Source of the DNA: Chitinophagaceae bacterium IBVUCB2
GTDB taxonomy: Bacteria > Bacteroidota > Bacteroidia > Chitinophagales > Chitinophagaceae
Direction: 5' to 3'
Assembly: GCA_002127295.1 (NCBI GenBank)
Contig: NFUV01000001.1
Location: 1,612,001-1,676,000, forward strand
DNA: 64,000 bases
Under the pieces are notes generated by a model. That model saw nothing but the letters and a program-made list of their open reading frames with translations. It did not search any database and was not told where the DNA came from. Shown here in pieces: positions 16,253 to 25,438 of this stretch (the first letter of the stretch is position 1; each line of letters opens with the position of its first letter). The position numbers and the translations under genes are program-made.

Positions 16253-18172
16253 ATGAAAAAAATATTTTTCTTTATAATACTTATAGGCATTTTTGTCAAC
16301 TCCAATGCACAGCAAAAAGGAAGAAGAAGTATTTCTTTGATACCACAACCAGCTTCGATAGTTGAAAATAATAATTTAGGTCGTTTCATTTTACCATCTG
16401 GCCTCATCATTATTGTTCCCAAAAATGATGAGGTAAAAAAAATAGCCTCCGTATTTGCGTCACAAATAGCAACACCAACAGGATATAAAACAACTATTAA
16501 AACAGGAAACTCGCTGTTACCTAAATCCATACTATTTTCATTAACCAACGATAAAGCAATTGCTGACGAAGGATACAAATTAAAAGTTACCAGTGCAGGC
16601 ATCACACTTACTGCAAGAAAACCTGCAGGTATTTTTTATGGCGTTCAAACTTTGCTACAATTACTTCCATCCGGAATTACCAGTACAACGGAACTCGATT
16701 ATGACGAATGGAATATTCCTGCTGTTACTATCGAAGATCATCCAAGATTCGGTTGGAGAGGTTTGATGTTGGATGTATCCCGTCACTTTTTTACTGTAGC
16801 CCAAGTAAAAGATTATATCGACCAGATGGTGAAATATAAATTCAACTTATTGCATTTACACCTTGTAGATGACCAGGGCTGGCGAATTGAAATAAAAAGT
16901 TTGCCTAAACTAACTGAAGTAGGCGCCTGGCGGGTAGAAAGGACAGGCACTTTTGGAACATTATCAAAACCAGAACCGGGTGAGAAAGCCACTTACGGTG
17001 GATTCTATACACATGATGACATCAAAGAATTAGTGCGATATGCAGCAGATCGATTTGTAAATATTTTACCAGAAATTGATGTACCGGGTCATAGTCTTGC
17101 AGCACTTGCTTCTTATCCTGAATTGTCTTGCACACCGGGAGAATATTATGTAAGCCCCGGCGACCGCTTTATGGTATGGCCGGGAGGTGGTCAGCATTTT
17201 TATGGCTTATTGGATAATACTATTTGCCCTGCCAATGAAAAAGCATATGAGTTTTTAGATAAAGTATTTACCGAAGTAGCACAGTTATTTCCATTTGCCT
17301 ATATACACATGGGAGGCGATGAAACAGCAAGAAATTTTTGGGAGAAGAGTGAACAGATAAAAGCATTAATGAAAAAAGAAAATCTGAAAGATCTGGATGA
17401 AGTGCAAAGCTATTTTGTAAAACGAGTAGAGAAGATCATCAATAGCAAAGGCAAAAAAATGATCGGCTGGGACGAGATATTACAAGGGGGTCTTGCTCCC
17501 AATGCAGCAGTAATGAGCTGGCGTGGAATGAAAGGCGGCATTGAAGCAGCTAAACTGGGACATGAAGTAGTGATGAGCCCTACTGATTTTGCTTATATCG
17601 ATTATATGCAGGGAGATGCTTCTGTTGAACCTCCTGTATATGCCAGTTTACGTTTAAAAAAAGCTTACCAGTTTGAACCATTACCCGAGGGAGTAGATGC
17701 TAAATTAATAAAAGGTGGACAGGCTAACCTATGGACAGAGCAGGTTTATAACACAAGACACTTGCAATACATGACATGGCCCAGGGCATTTGCTATTGCC
17801 GAAGCATTATGGAGCCAGAAGGAAAAAAGAAACTGGAATGATTTTTCAAAAAGAGTGGAACGTCATTTTGAACGATTAGAAATGGCAAAAGTAAAATATT
17901 CGCCGGCGATATATGATCCTATCGTTACTGTTAGTAAAAAAGATAGTGCTACGATACTTGTAAAATTAGAAACGGAGATAGAGGGTTTGTCAATCCATTA
18001 TAGTTTCGACAATTCATTCCCTGATAATTTCTACCCTGTATACAAAGAACAACTTACCGTGCCAAGAGATGCTGCAACAATGAAATTGATCACCTACCGA
18101 TATAATGAACCTATAGGAAGAATGATGGTGCTGACAATAACAGAGTTGAGAAAGAGGGCTGGAATAAAATAG
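16253..18172 (+). CDS. Beta-N-acetylhexosaminidase, GH20
   Basis: Exported glycoside hydrolase of 639 residues that removes terminal N-acetylglucosamine or N-acetylgalactosamine. The ATG at 16253 gives a proper signal peptide (MKKIFFFIILIGIFVNSNAQ); an upstream GTG in frame would bury it. Domains: GH20b-type N-terminal domain (~30-145), catalytic barrel (~150-500) with RGLMLDVSRHFF, LHLHLVDDQGWRIEIK, DVPGHSLAALASYPEL and the catalytic Asp-Glu pair in HMGGDETARNFW near residue 355, and a C-terminal beta domain. Probably scavenges chitin or glycan fragments in the periplasm. No PUL partner is adjacent. Confidence 0.94.
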   Translation: MKKIFFFIILIGIFVNSNAQQKGRRSISLIPQPASIVENNNLGRFILPSGLIIIVPKNDEVKKIASVFASQIATPTGYKTTIKTGNSLLPKSILFSLTNDKAIADEGYKLKVTSAGITLTARKPAGIFYGVQTLLQLLPSGITSTTELDYDEWNIPAVTIEDHPRFGWRGLMLDVSRHFFTVAQVKDYIDQMVKYKFNLLHLHLVDDQGWRIEIKSLPKLTEVGAWRVERTGTFGTLSKPEPGEKATYGGFYTHDDIKELVRYAADRFVNILPEIDVPGHSLAALASYPELSCTPGEYYVSPGDRFMVWPGGGQHFYGLLDNTICPANEKAYEFLDKVFTEVAQLFPFAYIHMGGDETARNFWEKSEQIKALMKKENLKDLDEVQSYFVKRVEKIINSKGKKMIGWDEILQGGLAPNAAVMSWRGMKGGIEAAKLGHEVVMSPTDFAYIDYMQGDASVEPPVYASLRLKKAYQFEPLPEGVDAKLIKGGQANLWTEQVYNTRHLQYMTWPRAFAIAEALWSQKEKRNWNDFSKRVERHFERLEMAKVKYSPAIYDPIVTVSKKDSATILVKLETEIEGLSIHYSFDNSFPDNFYPVYKEQLTVPRDAATMKLITYRYNEPIGRMMVLTITELRKRAGIK

Positions 18173-18181
18173 ATAAAACGC

Positions 18182-18655
18182 TTATAGATCATTCCATTTA
18201 CCAAACATCTCTTCTACTTTCTTGTAACGGAATTCAAAGATGTTGTTTAATTTTTTTCTCACAAACAGGGTGTTTGCGATCTTTCCAAAAATTCCCAGTG
18301 GATTTTTATAATGGACTATATCTGTCATTTCAACACCACCTGGTATTTCTTTAAAATGATGCTGATGGTGCCATAGATTATAAGGACCAAAACGTTGTTC
18401 ATCTATAAAATATTCCTTGTCTTTAACCTGTGTAATTTCTGTCATCCAATAAAGCGGAATGCCCAGCACTGGTTTTACTGTATACTCAATCAACTGGCCA
18501 GCATACATAGCGTCTCCATGATGTTTGGAAACTATTGTAAACCCCATATCCGCAGGTGTAATGGCCTGCAGGTTAGCGGGGTTGGAAAAAAAATCCCAGG
18601 CCTTTTCTAACGAAATAGGTATTTTCTGAATTGATTTTAGTGAATGTGCTGGCAT
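18182..18655 (-). CDS. SRPBCC (START/Bet v1-like) ligand-binding protein
   Basis: A 157-residue cytosolic protein of the helix-grip fold. It starts HSLKSIQKIPISLEKAWDFFSNPANLQAITPADMGF, the classic polyketide-cyclase/dehydrase-like beginning, and has a VEMTDIVHYKNPLGIFGKIANTLFVRKKLNNIFEFR C-terminal helix. Proteins of this kind bind hydrophobic ligands; the ligand is unknown. It is convergent with the GH20 gene (9 bases apart) and divergent from the helicase-nuclease gene (62 bases), so both latter genes have compact control regions here. Confidence 0.85.
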   Translation of the reverse strand: MPAHSLKSIQKIPISLEKAWDFFSNPANLQAITPADMGFTIVSKHHGDAMYAGQLIEYTVKPVLGIPLYWMTEITQVKDKEYFIDEQRFGPYNLWHHQHHFKEIPGGVEMTDIVHYKNPLGIFGKIANTLFVRKKLNNIFEFRYKKVEEMFGKWNDL

Positions 18656-18717
18656 GGAGATTATTGGTTTAAATTCGTTTGAATAACGATTTACAGTAAG
18701 AAAAGTTCACCTGCAAT

Positions 18718-21700
18718 ATGTCATTTAATAAAGATAGACTGGAAAGTAAATTTAAACAGGAATACGAACGGCTGAATGAAAAGCAACGCATCGCCGTTGA
18801 TACTATTGAGGGCCCGGTAATGGTTATTGCCGGACCAGGTACCGGCAAAACACAAATATTGGCCAGTCGCATAGGAAAAATATTATTGGATACTCATGCG
18901 CAACCCGAAAATATTCTTTGTTTGACTTATACAGATGCCGGTGTGGTTGCCATGCGGAAACGTTTATTAAACTTTATCGGACCGGATGCCTATAAAGTAA
19001 ACATCTACACTTTCCATGCTTTTTGCAATGATGTGATACAGGAAAATTTATCCTTGTTTGAAAAAACTGCTCTTGATCCTGTCTCTGATTTAGAAAAAAT
19101 TCAATTCTTTAAAGAACTGATTGATACATTCCCAAAAAATCATCCACTAAAAAGATACCGGGGCGATGTGTATTTTGAGATCAATAACCTGCAATCATTG
19201 TTCAGCAATATGAAGAAAGAAGGCTGGACTCCTTCTTTCATCAATCAAAAAATTGATGAATACCTTGCGGATCTGCCAACAAGAGATGAATTTATTTATA
19301 AAAGAAAATACAAGGAGTTCAATGCTGGTGACCTGAAGAGAGATAAAATACAGGAAGAACAGGACCGGATGGATAAACTCCGTGCTGCGGTTGATGAGTT
19401 CGACCGATTTCAGCAATTGATGCGTAAAAAGAATCGCTATGATTTTGATGATATGATCAACTGGGTCATCAAAGCATTTGAAGAAAATAAAAACTTGCTG
19501 GTCAACTACCAGGAAAAATATCAATACATACTGGTAGATGAATACCAGGATACCAGCGGCACACAAAATCGCCTGGTGGAATTATTGATTAGCTATTGGG
19601 ATAAACCCAACGTATTTGTAGTTGGCGATGACGACCAGAGCATTTATCGTTTCCAGGGTGCCAATGTTGAAAACATGCTGGACTTTGCTAACAATTATCA
19701 AAATGATCTGCTTACCGTCGTATTAACCAATAACTATCGTTCTACCCAACCCATTTTAGATGTTTCAAGAACATTGATCAATCGTAACAATGAACGTTTG
19801 GTTAAAAAGATCGATGGTTTAAGTAAAGAATTATTATCGAGCCGAAAAGAATTGATTCCTTTAAAACACCCTCCGCATATCAGGGAATATGACACGCAGC
19901 GGCAAGAAATGATCGGCATTGCCAAACAAGTGCAGGATTTAGTAGCGCAACAAGTTCCCCCGGGGAGAATCGGAATCATTTATAAAGAGAATAAATACGG
20001 AGAAGAGCTGGCGCAATATTTCAAACTGCTGAATATTCCCGTGTATAGCAAGCGACATTTGAATATTTTGGAATTGCCACTGGCAAAAAAAATAATGCTG
20101 GTCTTAAAATACCTGGCATCTGAACATGATATTTCTTATAGTGGTGATGAAATGCTGTTTGAAATTTTGCATTTTGATTGGTTTGACATCCCATCAATAG
20201 AAATTGCCAAGATCAGTATGGAAGTAGCCGAGAAAAGATATAAAGATGATAAGACTTCCATTCGCCAGTTATTAGTTGAAAAGTCTTCTGCCCCCGCAAA
20301 AGATCTTTTCAGCAACAATCTTCACGAAGGATTAAAAAAAACTTCAGCTATTATTGAACAATTGGTTTCTGACGTATCAAATGTAACGCTGCAACATTTA
20401 TTTGAAAGTATAATCAGGGAGGCGGGAGTGCTAAGCCATATTATGCAAAGTCCCGACAAGCACTGGCAATTACAGATACTAACCGGTCTTTATGATTTTG
20501 TAAAAGATGAGACACATCGTAACCCCGTCTTAAATCTCCAGGGATTTGTAAACCTGATCGAGATGATGGAAAAAGAAGAGATCAAATTACCATTGGTGCA
20601 GGTAAGTGGCAGTGATAAAGGTGTAAACCTGATGACAGCCCATGGCTCCAAAGGATTGGAGTTTGAATATGTTTTACTCGTTGGCTGTAACTCATCTTTC
20701 TGGGAGAAGAAAAGAAAACCGGGAGGTGGTTACAAATTGCCCGACACCATGTTCACTTCGCAACCAGCTGCTAATGATGAAGAGGAGCTACGACGATTAT
20801 TTTATGTGGCTTTAACAAGAGCAGAGCAACACCTTTACATTTCTTACAGCAAATTCAAAAACGATGGTAAAGAATTAGAACCCTCCATGTTTATAGCCGA
20901 AATACAGGACGAACATCATTTGCCAGTAGAAAAAATTATTATCGACACCGAAGTATTATCAGAATTTGCAGCTCTGCATTTTGCCGAATCTGAATCACCG
21001 GAAATAGAAAAGATAGAAGAAGAGTTTATTGGCCATATACTGGATAAGTTTGTAATGAATGTAACGGCATTAAATAATTACCTGAAATGTCCGTTGGAAT
21101 TTTATTTCAAAAATTTAATACGGATCCCCTCTCCTAAAAACGAAGCCACCGAATTTGGTTCAGCCGTTCACCATGCATTAGAAAAATTATTTAGAAAAAT
21201 GCAGGATGGCCAAAAAGATACATTTGAAACAAAAGAGGAATTTATTAATGACTTTGTGTGGTACATCGAACGACACAGAGAAAGTTTTACTAAAGAACAA
21301 TTTGCCCGCCGACTGGAATACGGACAAGAAGTATTAAGCAATTACTACGATAAATATATCAACAGCTTCAATAAAATCGTAGCGATTGAACGTCGAATAA
21401 AAACAGTTTATAAAGATGTACCGCTGAAAGGTGCGTTGGATAAATTAGAATTCGATGGCAAATCGGTGAACGTTGTTGATTATAAAACTGGTGACCCGGA
21501 TAAAGCTATTCCTAAAATAAAAGGACCCTCTGATAAAGAACCAAATGGGGGTGATTACTGGCGGCAAGCTGTTTTCTATAAAATACTCGTAGATAACTAC
21601 GAACAGAAAGATTGGAAAGTGGTAAGCACCGAATTTGATTTTATAGAACCTGATAAAAAGAAAAACTACCGACGGGAAAAAATTGTTATTAATCCAGCGG

Positions 21701-21867
21701 ATATAACTACAGTTACACAGCAAATAACAGACACCTGGGAAAAAATACAGAACCGGAACTTCTACACAGGCTGTGGCAAAGAAGATTGCCATTGGTGCAG
21801 TTTTGTAAAAACAAATAACCTGGCGGTTGCGCTGCACACCCTGGAAGAAGAACCTTCTGACGACTAA
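18718..21867 (+). CDS. UvrD-like helicase fused to a PD-(D/E)XK nuclease with Fe-S cysteines
   Basis: A 1049-residue DNA repair enzyme of the AddA/PcrA kind. Helicase motifs in order: LNEKQRIAV and GPGTGKTQ (Walker A, ~45), LVDEYQDTSG (motif II, ~278), VGDDDQSIYRFQGA (III, ~305), NNYRSTQPIL (IV), LMTAHGSKGLEFEYVLL (V, ~640) and FYVALTRAEQHLYISYS (VI, ~695). The C-terminal third (~780-1049) is a RecB-type nuclease: GSAVHHALEKLF, then the D...DYK active site in ALDKLEF and VVDYKTG. YLKCP plus the CGKEDCHWC tail provide the four cysteines of an AddB-like iron-sulphur cluster. Likely processes DNA ends. No AddB-like partner is seen nearby. Confidence 0.92.
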   Translation: MSFNKDRLESKFKQEYERLNEKQRIAVDTIEGPVMVIAGPGTGKTQILASRIGKILLDTHAQPENILCLTYTDAGVVAMRKRLLNFIGPDAYKVNIYTFHAFCNDVIQENLSLFEKTALDPVSDLEKIQFFKELIDTFPKNHPLKRYRGDVYFEINNLQSLFSNMKKEGWTPSFINQKIDEYLADLPTRDEFIYKRKYKEFNAGDLKRDKIQEEQDRMDKLRAAVDEFDRFQQLMRKKNRYDFDDMINWVIKAFEENKNLLVNYQEKYQYILVDEYQDTSGTQNRLVELLISYWDKPNVFVVGDDDQSIYRFQGANVENMLDFANNYQNDLLTVVLTNNYRSTQPILDVSRTLINRNNERLVKKIDGLSKELLSSRKELIPLKHPPHIREYDTQRQEMIGIAKQVQDLVAQQVPPGRIGIIYKENKYGEELAQYFKLLNIPVYSKRHLNILELPLAKKIMLVLKYLASEHDISYSGDEMLFEILHFDWFDIPSIEIAKISMEVAEKRYKDDKTSIRQLLVEKSSAPAKDLFSNNLHEGLKKTSAIIEQLVSDVSNVTLQHLFESIIREAGVLSHIMQSPDKHWQLQILTGLYDFVKDETHRNPVLNLQGFVNLIEMMEKEEIKLPLVQVSGSDKGVNLMTAHGSKGLEFEYVLLVGCNSSFWEKKRKPGGGYKLPDTMFTSQPAANDEEELRRLFYVALTRAEQHLYISYSKFKNDGKELEPSMFIAEIQDEHHLPVEKIIIDTEVLSEFAALHFAESESPEIEKIEEEFIGHILDKFVMNVTALNNYLKCPLEFYFKNLIRIPSPKNEATEFGSAVHHALEKLFRKMQDGQKDTFETKEEFINDFVWYIERHRESFTKEQFARRLEYGQEVLSNYYDKYINSFNKIVAIERRIKTVYKDVPLKGALDKLEFDGKSVNVVDYKTGDPDKAIPKIKGPSDKEPNGGDYWRQAVFYKILVDNYEQKDWKVVSTEFDFIEPDKKKNYRREKIVINPADITTVTQQITDTWEKIQNRNFYTGCGKEDCHWCSFVKTNNLAVALHTLEEEPSDD

Positions 21868-21927
21868 GGCGATTTATGATTTTAAAAACAATCCTTTCCC
21901 CGCAAACCCGTTAAGTTTGCACTCCTA

Positions 21928-23355
21928 ATGAACCCCAAGAGTTTAATATCAGCAGCGGCCTTTGTTTTACTGATTGCTATTAGCATATTCAGTGGACCGG
22001 GCTGCGCCAATATCATACCGCCACAAGGTGGCCCTAGGGATTCATTACCCCCCATATTAATAAAAGCCACCCCCAACGATTCAACAAGAGGTTTTAAAGA
22101 AAAAAGATTTGTATTAACCTTTAATGAGTTTGTTGATATTCAAAACGAACGGGAAAACTTATTAATATCACCATTGCCAGTTAATGCGCCAACTGTGATG
22201 GTTAGATTAAACCAATTGACTGTTCGGTTAAACGATAGCCTGGAAGCCAACACCACTTACTCAATAAATTTTGGTAATGCTATTAAAGATTATAATGAAG
22301 GCAATGTGCTGAAAAATTTCACCTATACTTTTTCTACCGGCAATTATATCGACTCATTAGAATTGAAGGGCTCTGTTGTATTGGCAGAAACAGGTAAAAT
22401 TGATACTACTTTAATTGTAATGCTGCACACCAACCCTGATGACTCTGCTGTTATGAAAGACCGGCCGAGGTATGTTACCAAATTAGACAACAAAGGAAAT
22501 TTTAATTTCAAAAATCTTCCACCCAAAACATTTTATCTCTATGCGCTAAAAGATGAAAGTGGTTTACGCCGTTATTCAAAAGAGGAAGATTTGTTTGCTT
22601 TTGCAGATAAACCAGTTATACTTTCTGGAGATACGGAGCCTGTTACTTTATACGCTTATGCAACAGCAAAACCAGCAGCCCCTATTACTGCCAATACCGA
22701 AGGTGGAGGCAGGCGTACCGGCCCGGGCGGCATTGCTATAGAAAAAAGATTACGTCCGCAATCAACTGTTGTAAATGGTCAGCATGATTTACTAACGCCG
22801 TTTCAATTATCATTTAACTTACCCCTTCGAAAATTTGATTCCTCAAAAATCAGGCTCTACACCGACTCCACTTTTATTCCAGATCCGGCCGCTAATTTTA
22901 GACAAGACAGCACCGGGAAAAAACTGATCCTGGCAAATACCTGGAAACCCGCTACACAATACCACGTCATTATTGATAAAGATTTTGCAGAAGACAGTAC
23001 CGGGCTAAAATTATTAAAGACCGATACCCTCAGTTTTATCACCAAAAAAACAGGCGATTACGGTGGTCTGCAACTTAGATTCCGCAATCTTGATTTAGCA
23101 AAAAACCCGGTATTACTTTTTGTAAGTGCGGGTCAAATTGTCCAGTCTGTACCAATGACCAGTCTGGATTTTTCACAAGCACTATTCCTCCCCGGCGAAT
23201 ACGAACTCCGATTTCTGTATGATGAAAATAAAAATGGCATCTGGGATCCCGGACAATTCTTCGGCAAACGCAATCAACCAGAGCTTGTAAAGCCAGTTGA
23301 ACGAAAAATAAATATAAAACCTAATTGGCAGAATGAGTTTGAAATAGCTTTGTAG
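21928..23355 (+). CDS. Ig-like (Big_5) domain lipoprotein
   Basis: A 475-residue outer-envelope lipoprotein. The signal peptide ends in the lipobox FSGPGC (cysteine ~30), followed by IIPPQGGPRDSLPP, a beginning I associate with a conserved Bacteroidota family. Residues ~40-130 form a Big_5 Ig-like domain (ATPNDSTRGFKEKRFVLTFNEFVDI ... NTTYSINFGNAIKDYNEGN). A middle carboxypeptidase-regulatory-like part and a second Ig-like domain (~280-370) follow, and the C-terminus has RFLYDENKNGIWDPGQF. The function is unknown, probably structural or binding. A promoter-like TAAGTTTG lies at 21912. Confidence 0.82.
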   Translation: MNPKSLISAAAFVLLIAISIFSGPGCANIIPPQGGPRDSLPPILIKATPNDSTRGFKEKRFVLTFNEFVDIQNERENLLISPLPVNAPTVMVRLNQLTVRLNDSLEANTTYSINFGNAIKDYNEGNVLKNFTYTFSTGNYIDSLELKGSVVLAETGKIDTTLIVMLHTNPDDSAVMKDRPRYVTKLDNKGNFNFKNLPPKTFYLYALKDESGLRRYSKEEDLFAFADKPVILSGDTEPVTLYAYATAKPAAPITANTEGGGRRTGPGGIAIEKRLRPQSTVVNGQHDLLTPFQLSFNLPLRKFDSSKIRLYTDSTFIPDPAANFRQDSTGKKLILANTWKPATQYHVIIDKDFAEDSTGLKLLKTDTLSFITKKTGDYGGLQLRFRNLDLAKNPVLLFVSAGQIVQSVPMTSLDFSQALFLPGEYELRFLYDENKNGIWDPGQFFGKRNQPELVKPVERKINIKPNWQNEFEIAL

Positions 23356-23430
23356 TGAATAGTGAATAAAAGCCTTTCTTTCGGCAGCCACATTGACCCT
23401 TCGCTATTCACCATTTACTATCTTCGCTGT

Positions 23431-24051
23431 ATGCAATTCTCCTCCTCTCTTCTCGAAAACGCCGTCAACGAATTTGCCAAGCTTCCAGGCATTGGTAAAA
23501 AAACAGCGTTGCGTTTGGTATTGCATTTATTAAAACAAGACAGTAAAGAAGTAGGCCAGTTCAGCGAAGTAATTGCCCGTATGCGCAGCGAAATAAAATT
23601 TTGCCAGCGTTGCTATAATGTAGCTGATGGAGATATTTGTTCTATCTGTTCCAACTCCAGCCGCAAGCAAGAAGTGATTTGTGTAGTAGAAAGCATCCGT
23701 GATGTGATCGCCATCGAAAGCACCCAACAATTCAATGGCACTTACCATGTATTGAACGGTGTCATCTCGCCATTAGATGGTATTGGCCCCGATCAACTTA
23801 ATATTGCTTCCCTTGTGCTTCGCATAGAAAAGGAAAAAACCGAAGAGCTCATCTTTGCGTTGAACCCTAATATACAAGGAGATACCACTATTTATTACAT
23901 ACAAAAGAAGCTGCAACCATCGGGTATCCGCATCACCACTATTGCCCGTGGCATAGCCTTCGGCGGAGAGCTGGAATACGCCGATGAAATGACCCTTGCC
24001 CGCAGCCTACAAAACCGTTTACCGGTAGAGAGTTATGTGTCCCATCGGTAA
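23431..24051 (+). CDS. recR: Recombination mediator RecR
   Basis: Cytosolic RecFOR-pathway protein that helps load RecA at gaps. 206 residues from the ATG at 23431; the upstream in-frame ATG at 23362 would add 23 residues not found in the family, and a promoter-like TATCTTCG ends five bases before 23431, implying a nearly leaderless mRNA. Visible parts: helix-hairpin-helix LPGIGKKTALRLVLHLL, zinc finger CQRCYNVADGDICSIC, and the Toprim domain starting ICVVESIRDVIAIE with GELEYADEMTLARSL near the end. Normal length. Identity is confident. Confidence 0.95.
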   Translation: MQFSSSLLENAVNEFAKLPGIGKKTALRLVLHLLKQDSKEVGQFSEVIARMRSEIKFCQRCYNVADGDICSICSNSSRKQEVICVVESIRDVIAIESTQQFNGTYHVLNGVISPLDGIGPDQLNIASLVLRIEKEKTEELIFALNPNIQGDTTIYYIQKKLQPSGIRITTIARGIAFGGELEYADEMTLARSLQNRLPVESYVSHR

Positions 24052-24062
24052 TGCTGTCAAAC

Positions 24063-24093
24063 TTGCTTATTCAACCTATATAATGTAGCTTTG
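24063..24093 (+). promoter_or_regulatory. Promoter of the metH locus
   Basis: TTG at 24063-24065, 20 bases, then TAGCTTTG at 24086-24093, a good match to the Bacteroidota -33/-7 pattern. Transcription should start near 24099, leaving a leader of about 240 bases before the first metH gene. Confidence 0.65.
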
Positions 24094-24104
24094 CCACACA
24101 TTCA

Positions 24105-24341
24105 CAGGCGGATTTGTTTATTGTTCGGCCTGCTAAAAAAGAACTAATAAACGTCTAAGAACACCGCATTCGGTTTCCCAACGTTTATAGCGCATTGAAT
24201 AAAATTTTGTAGCCTGGCTGCATTACTACTAGCATCAACTGTTGCGTCGCACACTTGCATAGTAGTAACACAGATGAGCATTTTCGAAGAACCCTCTTGC
24301 TTTGCGAATTGCATTTTTTTGCAAGAGACAAATTGTAAACA
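24105..24341 (+). promoter_or_regulatory. Structured 5' leader of the split metH genes
   Basis: The leader holds four possible hairpins in series: CAGGC/GCCTG (24105-24109 with 24128-24132); ATAAACGT/ACGTTTAT (24147-24154 with 24181-24188) enclosing ACCG/CGGT; TTACTACTA/TAGTAGTAA (24223-24231 with 24260-24268); and CTCTTGC/GCAAGAG (24294-24300 with 24321-24327), ending 14 bases before the start codon. No U-tract follows the last hairpin, so control, if any, may be at translation. I see no SAM-I or cobalamin core. The third hairpin lies in a repeat also present before tsf. Confidence 0.45.
24215..24285 (+). repeat. Dispersed intergenic repeat, copy 1 (metH leader)
   Basis: About 70 bases sharing blocks CTGCA, TACTACTA, TCAAC, TTGCGTCGCAC, CTTG and GAGCATT, in the same order and similar spacing, with the minus strand of 36437-36505 in front of tsf. 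The most conserved part is TTGCGTCGCAC followed by nCTTG. Both copies have the same orientation relative to the downstream gene. Confidence 0.7.
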
Positions 24342-25343
24342 ATGAGTGACATCCGAAAAGAGCTGGAAAAAAGAATTCTCATCATCGATGGTGCAATGGG
24401 CACCATGATACAGCGGTATAAATTATCCGAAGCCGATTATCGTGGCGAACGTTTTAAAGATTGGCATAGCGATGTAAAAGGCAATAATGATCTGTTGAAT
24501 ATTACACAGCCGCAGATCATCACAGCTATTCACAAAGAATATTTAGATGCCGGTGCTGATATTATTGAAACTAATACTTTCAGCAGTACTGTTATTGCCA
24601 TGGCCGATTATGAAATGCAATCATTAGCCTACGAATTAAACGTTGCTGCTGCTAAATGCGCAAAAGAAGCAATTAAACAATCTGGCAAACAAGCCTGGAT
24701 AGCTGGTGCTATCGGCCCATTGAATAAAACATTATCACTTTCACCAGATGTAAACAATCCCGGTTTTCGTGCAGTTACATTTGATGAAGTAGTAGAAGCT
24801 TATTACGAACAAGTAAAAGGTTTGGTAGATGGTGGTGTTGATTTATTATTAATTGAAACCATCTTTGATACATTGAATGCAAAAGCTGCCATCTTCGCCA
24901 TTAAAAAATATTTCAGGGATGTAAAGAAAGAATCTCTGCCGGTAATGATCAGCGGAACGATCACCGATGCGTCTGGCAGAACACTAAGCGGACAAACGTT
25001 AGAAGCTTTCTATACTTCCGTAATGCATGCCAAACCATTAAGCATTGGTTTAAATTGCGCATTAGGTGCTAAAGAAATGAGGCCACATATTGAAGAGCTT
25101 TCACAAATAGCCAGTTGTTATGTATCAGCATATCCCAATGCAGGCTTGCCCAATGCGATGGGAGAGTATGATGAACATCCAACTGATACTGCTCATTACT
25201 TAGAAGATTGGGCTAAAGAGGGCTGGGTAAATATTGTGGGGGGATGCTGTGGTACTACACCCGATCATATAAAGCATATTGCTGAAGAAGTAAAAAATAT
25301 TGCACCAAGGCAACTACCAGTTGTTCAAAAAGAGCTAGTATGA
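24342..25343 (+). CDS. metH: Homocysteine methyltransferase module of split methionine synthase
   Basis: N-terminal (homocysteine-binding) module of cobalamin-dependent methionine synthase as a separate 333-residue cytosolic protein. [17 protein letters not shown] is the canonical MetH beginning. The zinc cysteines are present in GLNCALGA (near residue 235) and VGGCCGTT (near 303). It ends cleanly after [15 protein letters not shown]. The stop overlaps the start of a 32-codon ORF (ATGA), which is itself followed directly by the gene for the rest of MetH. It must work with that second subunit to transfer the methyl group to homocysteine. Split MetH is known in other Bacteroidota, as far as I recall. 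Confidence 0.92.
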   Translation: MSDIRKELEKRILIIDGAMGTMIQRYKLSEADYRGERFKDWHSDVKGNNDLLNITQPQIITAIHKEYLDAGADIIETNTFSSTVIAMADYEMQSLAYELNVAAAKCAKEAIKQSGKQAWIAGAIGPLNKTLSLSPDVNNPGFRAVTFDEVVEAYYEQVKGLVDGGVDLLLIETIFDTLNAKAAIFAIKKYFRDVKKESLPVMISGTITDASGRTLSGQTLEAFYTSVMHAKPLSIGLNCALGAKEMRPHIEELSQIASCYVSAYPNAGLPNAMGEYDEHPTDTAHYLEDWAKEGWVNIVGGCCGTTPDHIKHIAEEVKNIAPRQLPVVQKELV

Positions 25344-25438
25344 CAACAGCAAATCTACTTATCGTTATCGCCTTACTCATTCTCATTGTAAACAACTTTT
25401 CAATGATCAAAAAGTTGTTCGTTAAAAAGACTTCATAA
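25340..25438 (+). CDS. 32-residue membrane micro-ORF between the metH halves
   Basis: ATG at 25340 overlaps the upstream stop (ATGA), and its TAA (25436-25438) is followed at once by the ATG of the second metH gene. The predicted peptide starts MTTANLL, has one strongly hydrophobic helix (~5-18, ending IVNN) and a basic end (KKLFVKK). The fit at both ends argues for a real, translationally coupled gene rather than a spacer. No family is recognised. It could anchor the split enzyme at the membrane or serve only to couple translation. Confidence 0.55.
   Translation: MTTANLLIVIALLILIVNNFSMIKKLFVKKTS

Noticed and set aside
24120-24150. SAM-II riboswitch fragment
   Set aside because: GCTAAAAAAG after the CAGGC/GCCTG stem recalls the SAM-II 3' core, but the second-stem pseudoknot partner and the spacing are missing.
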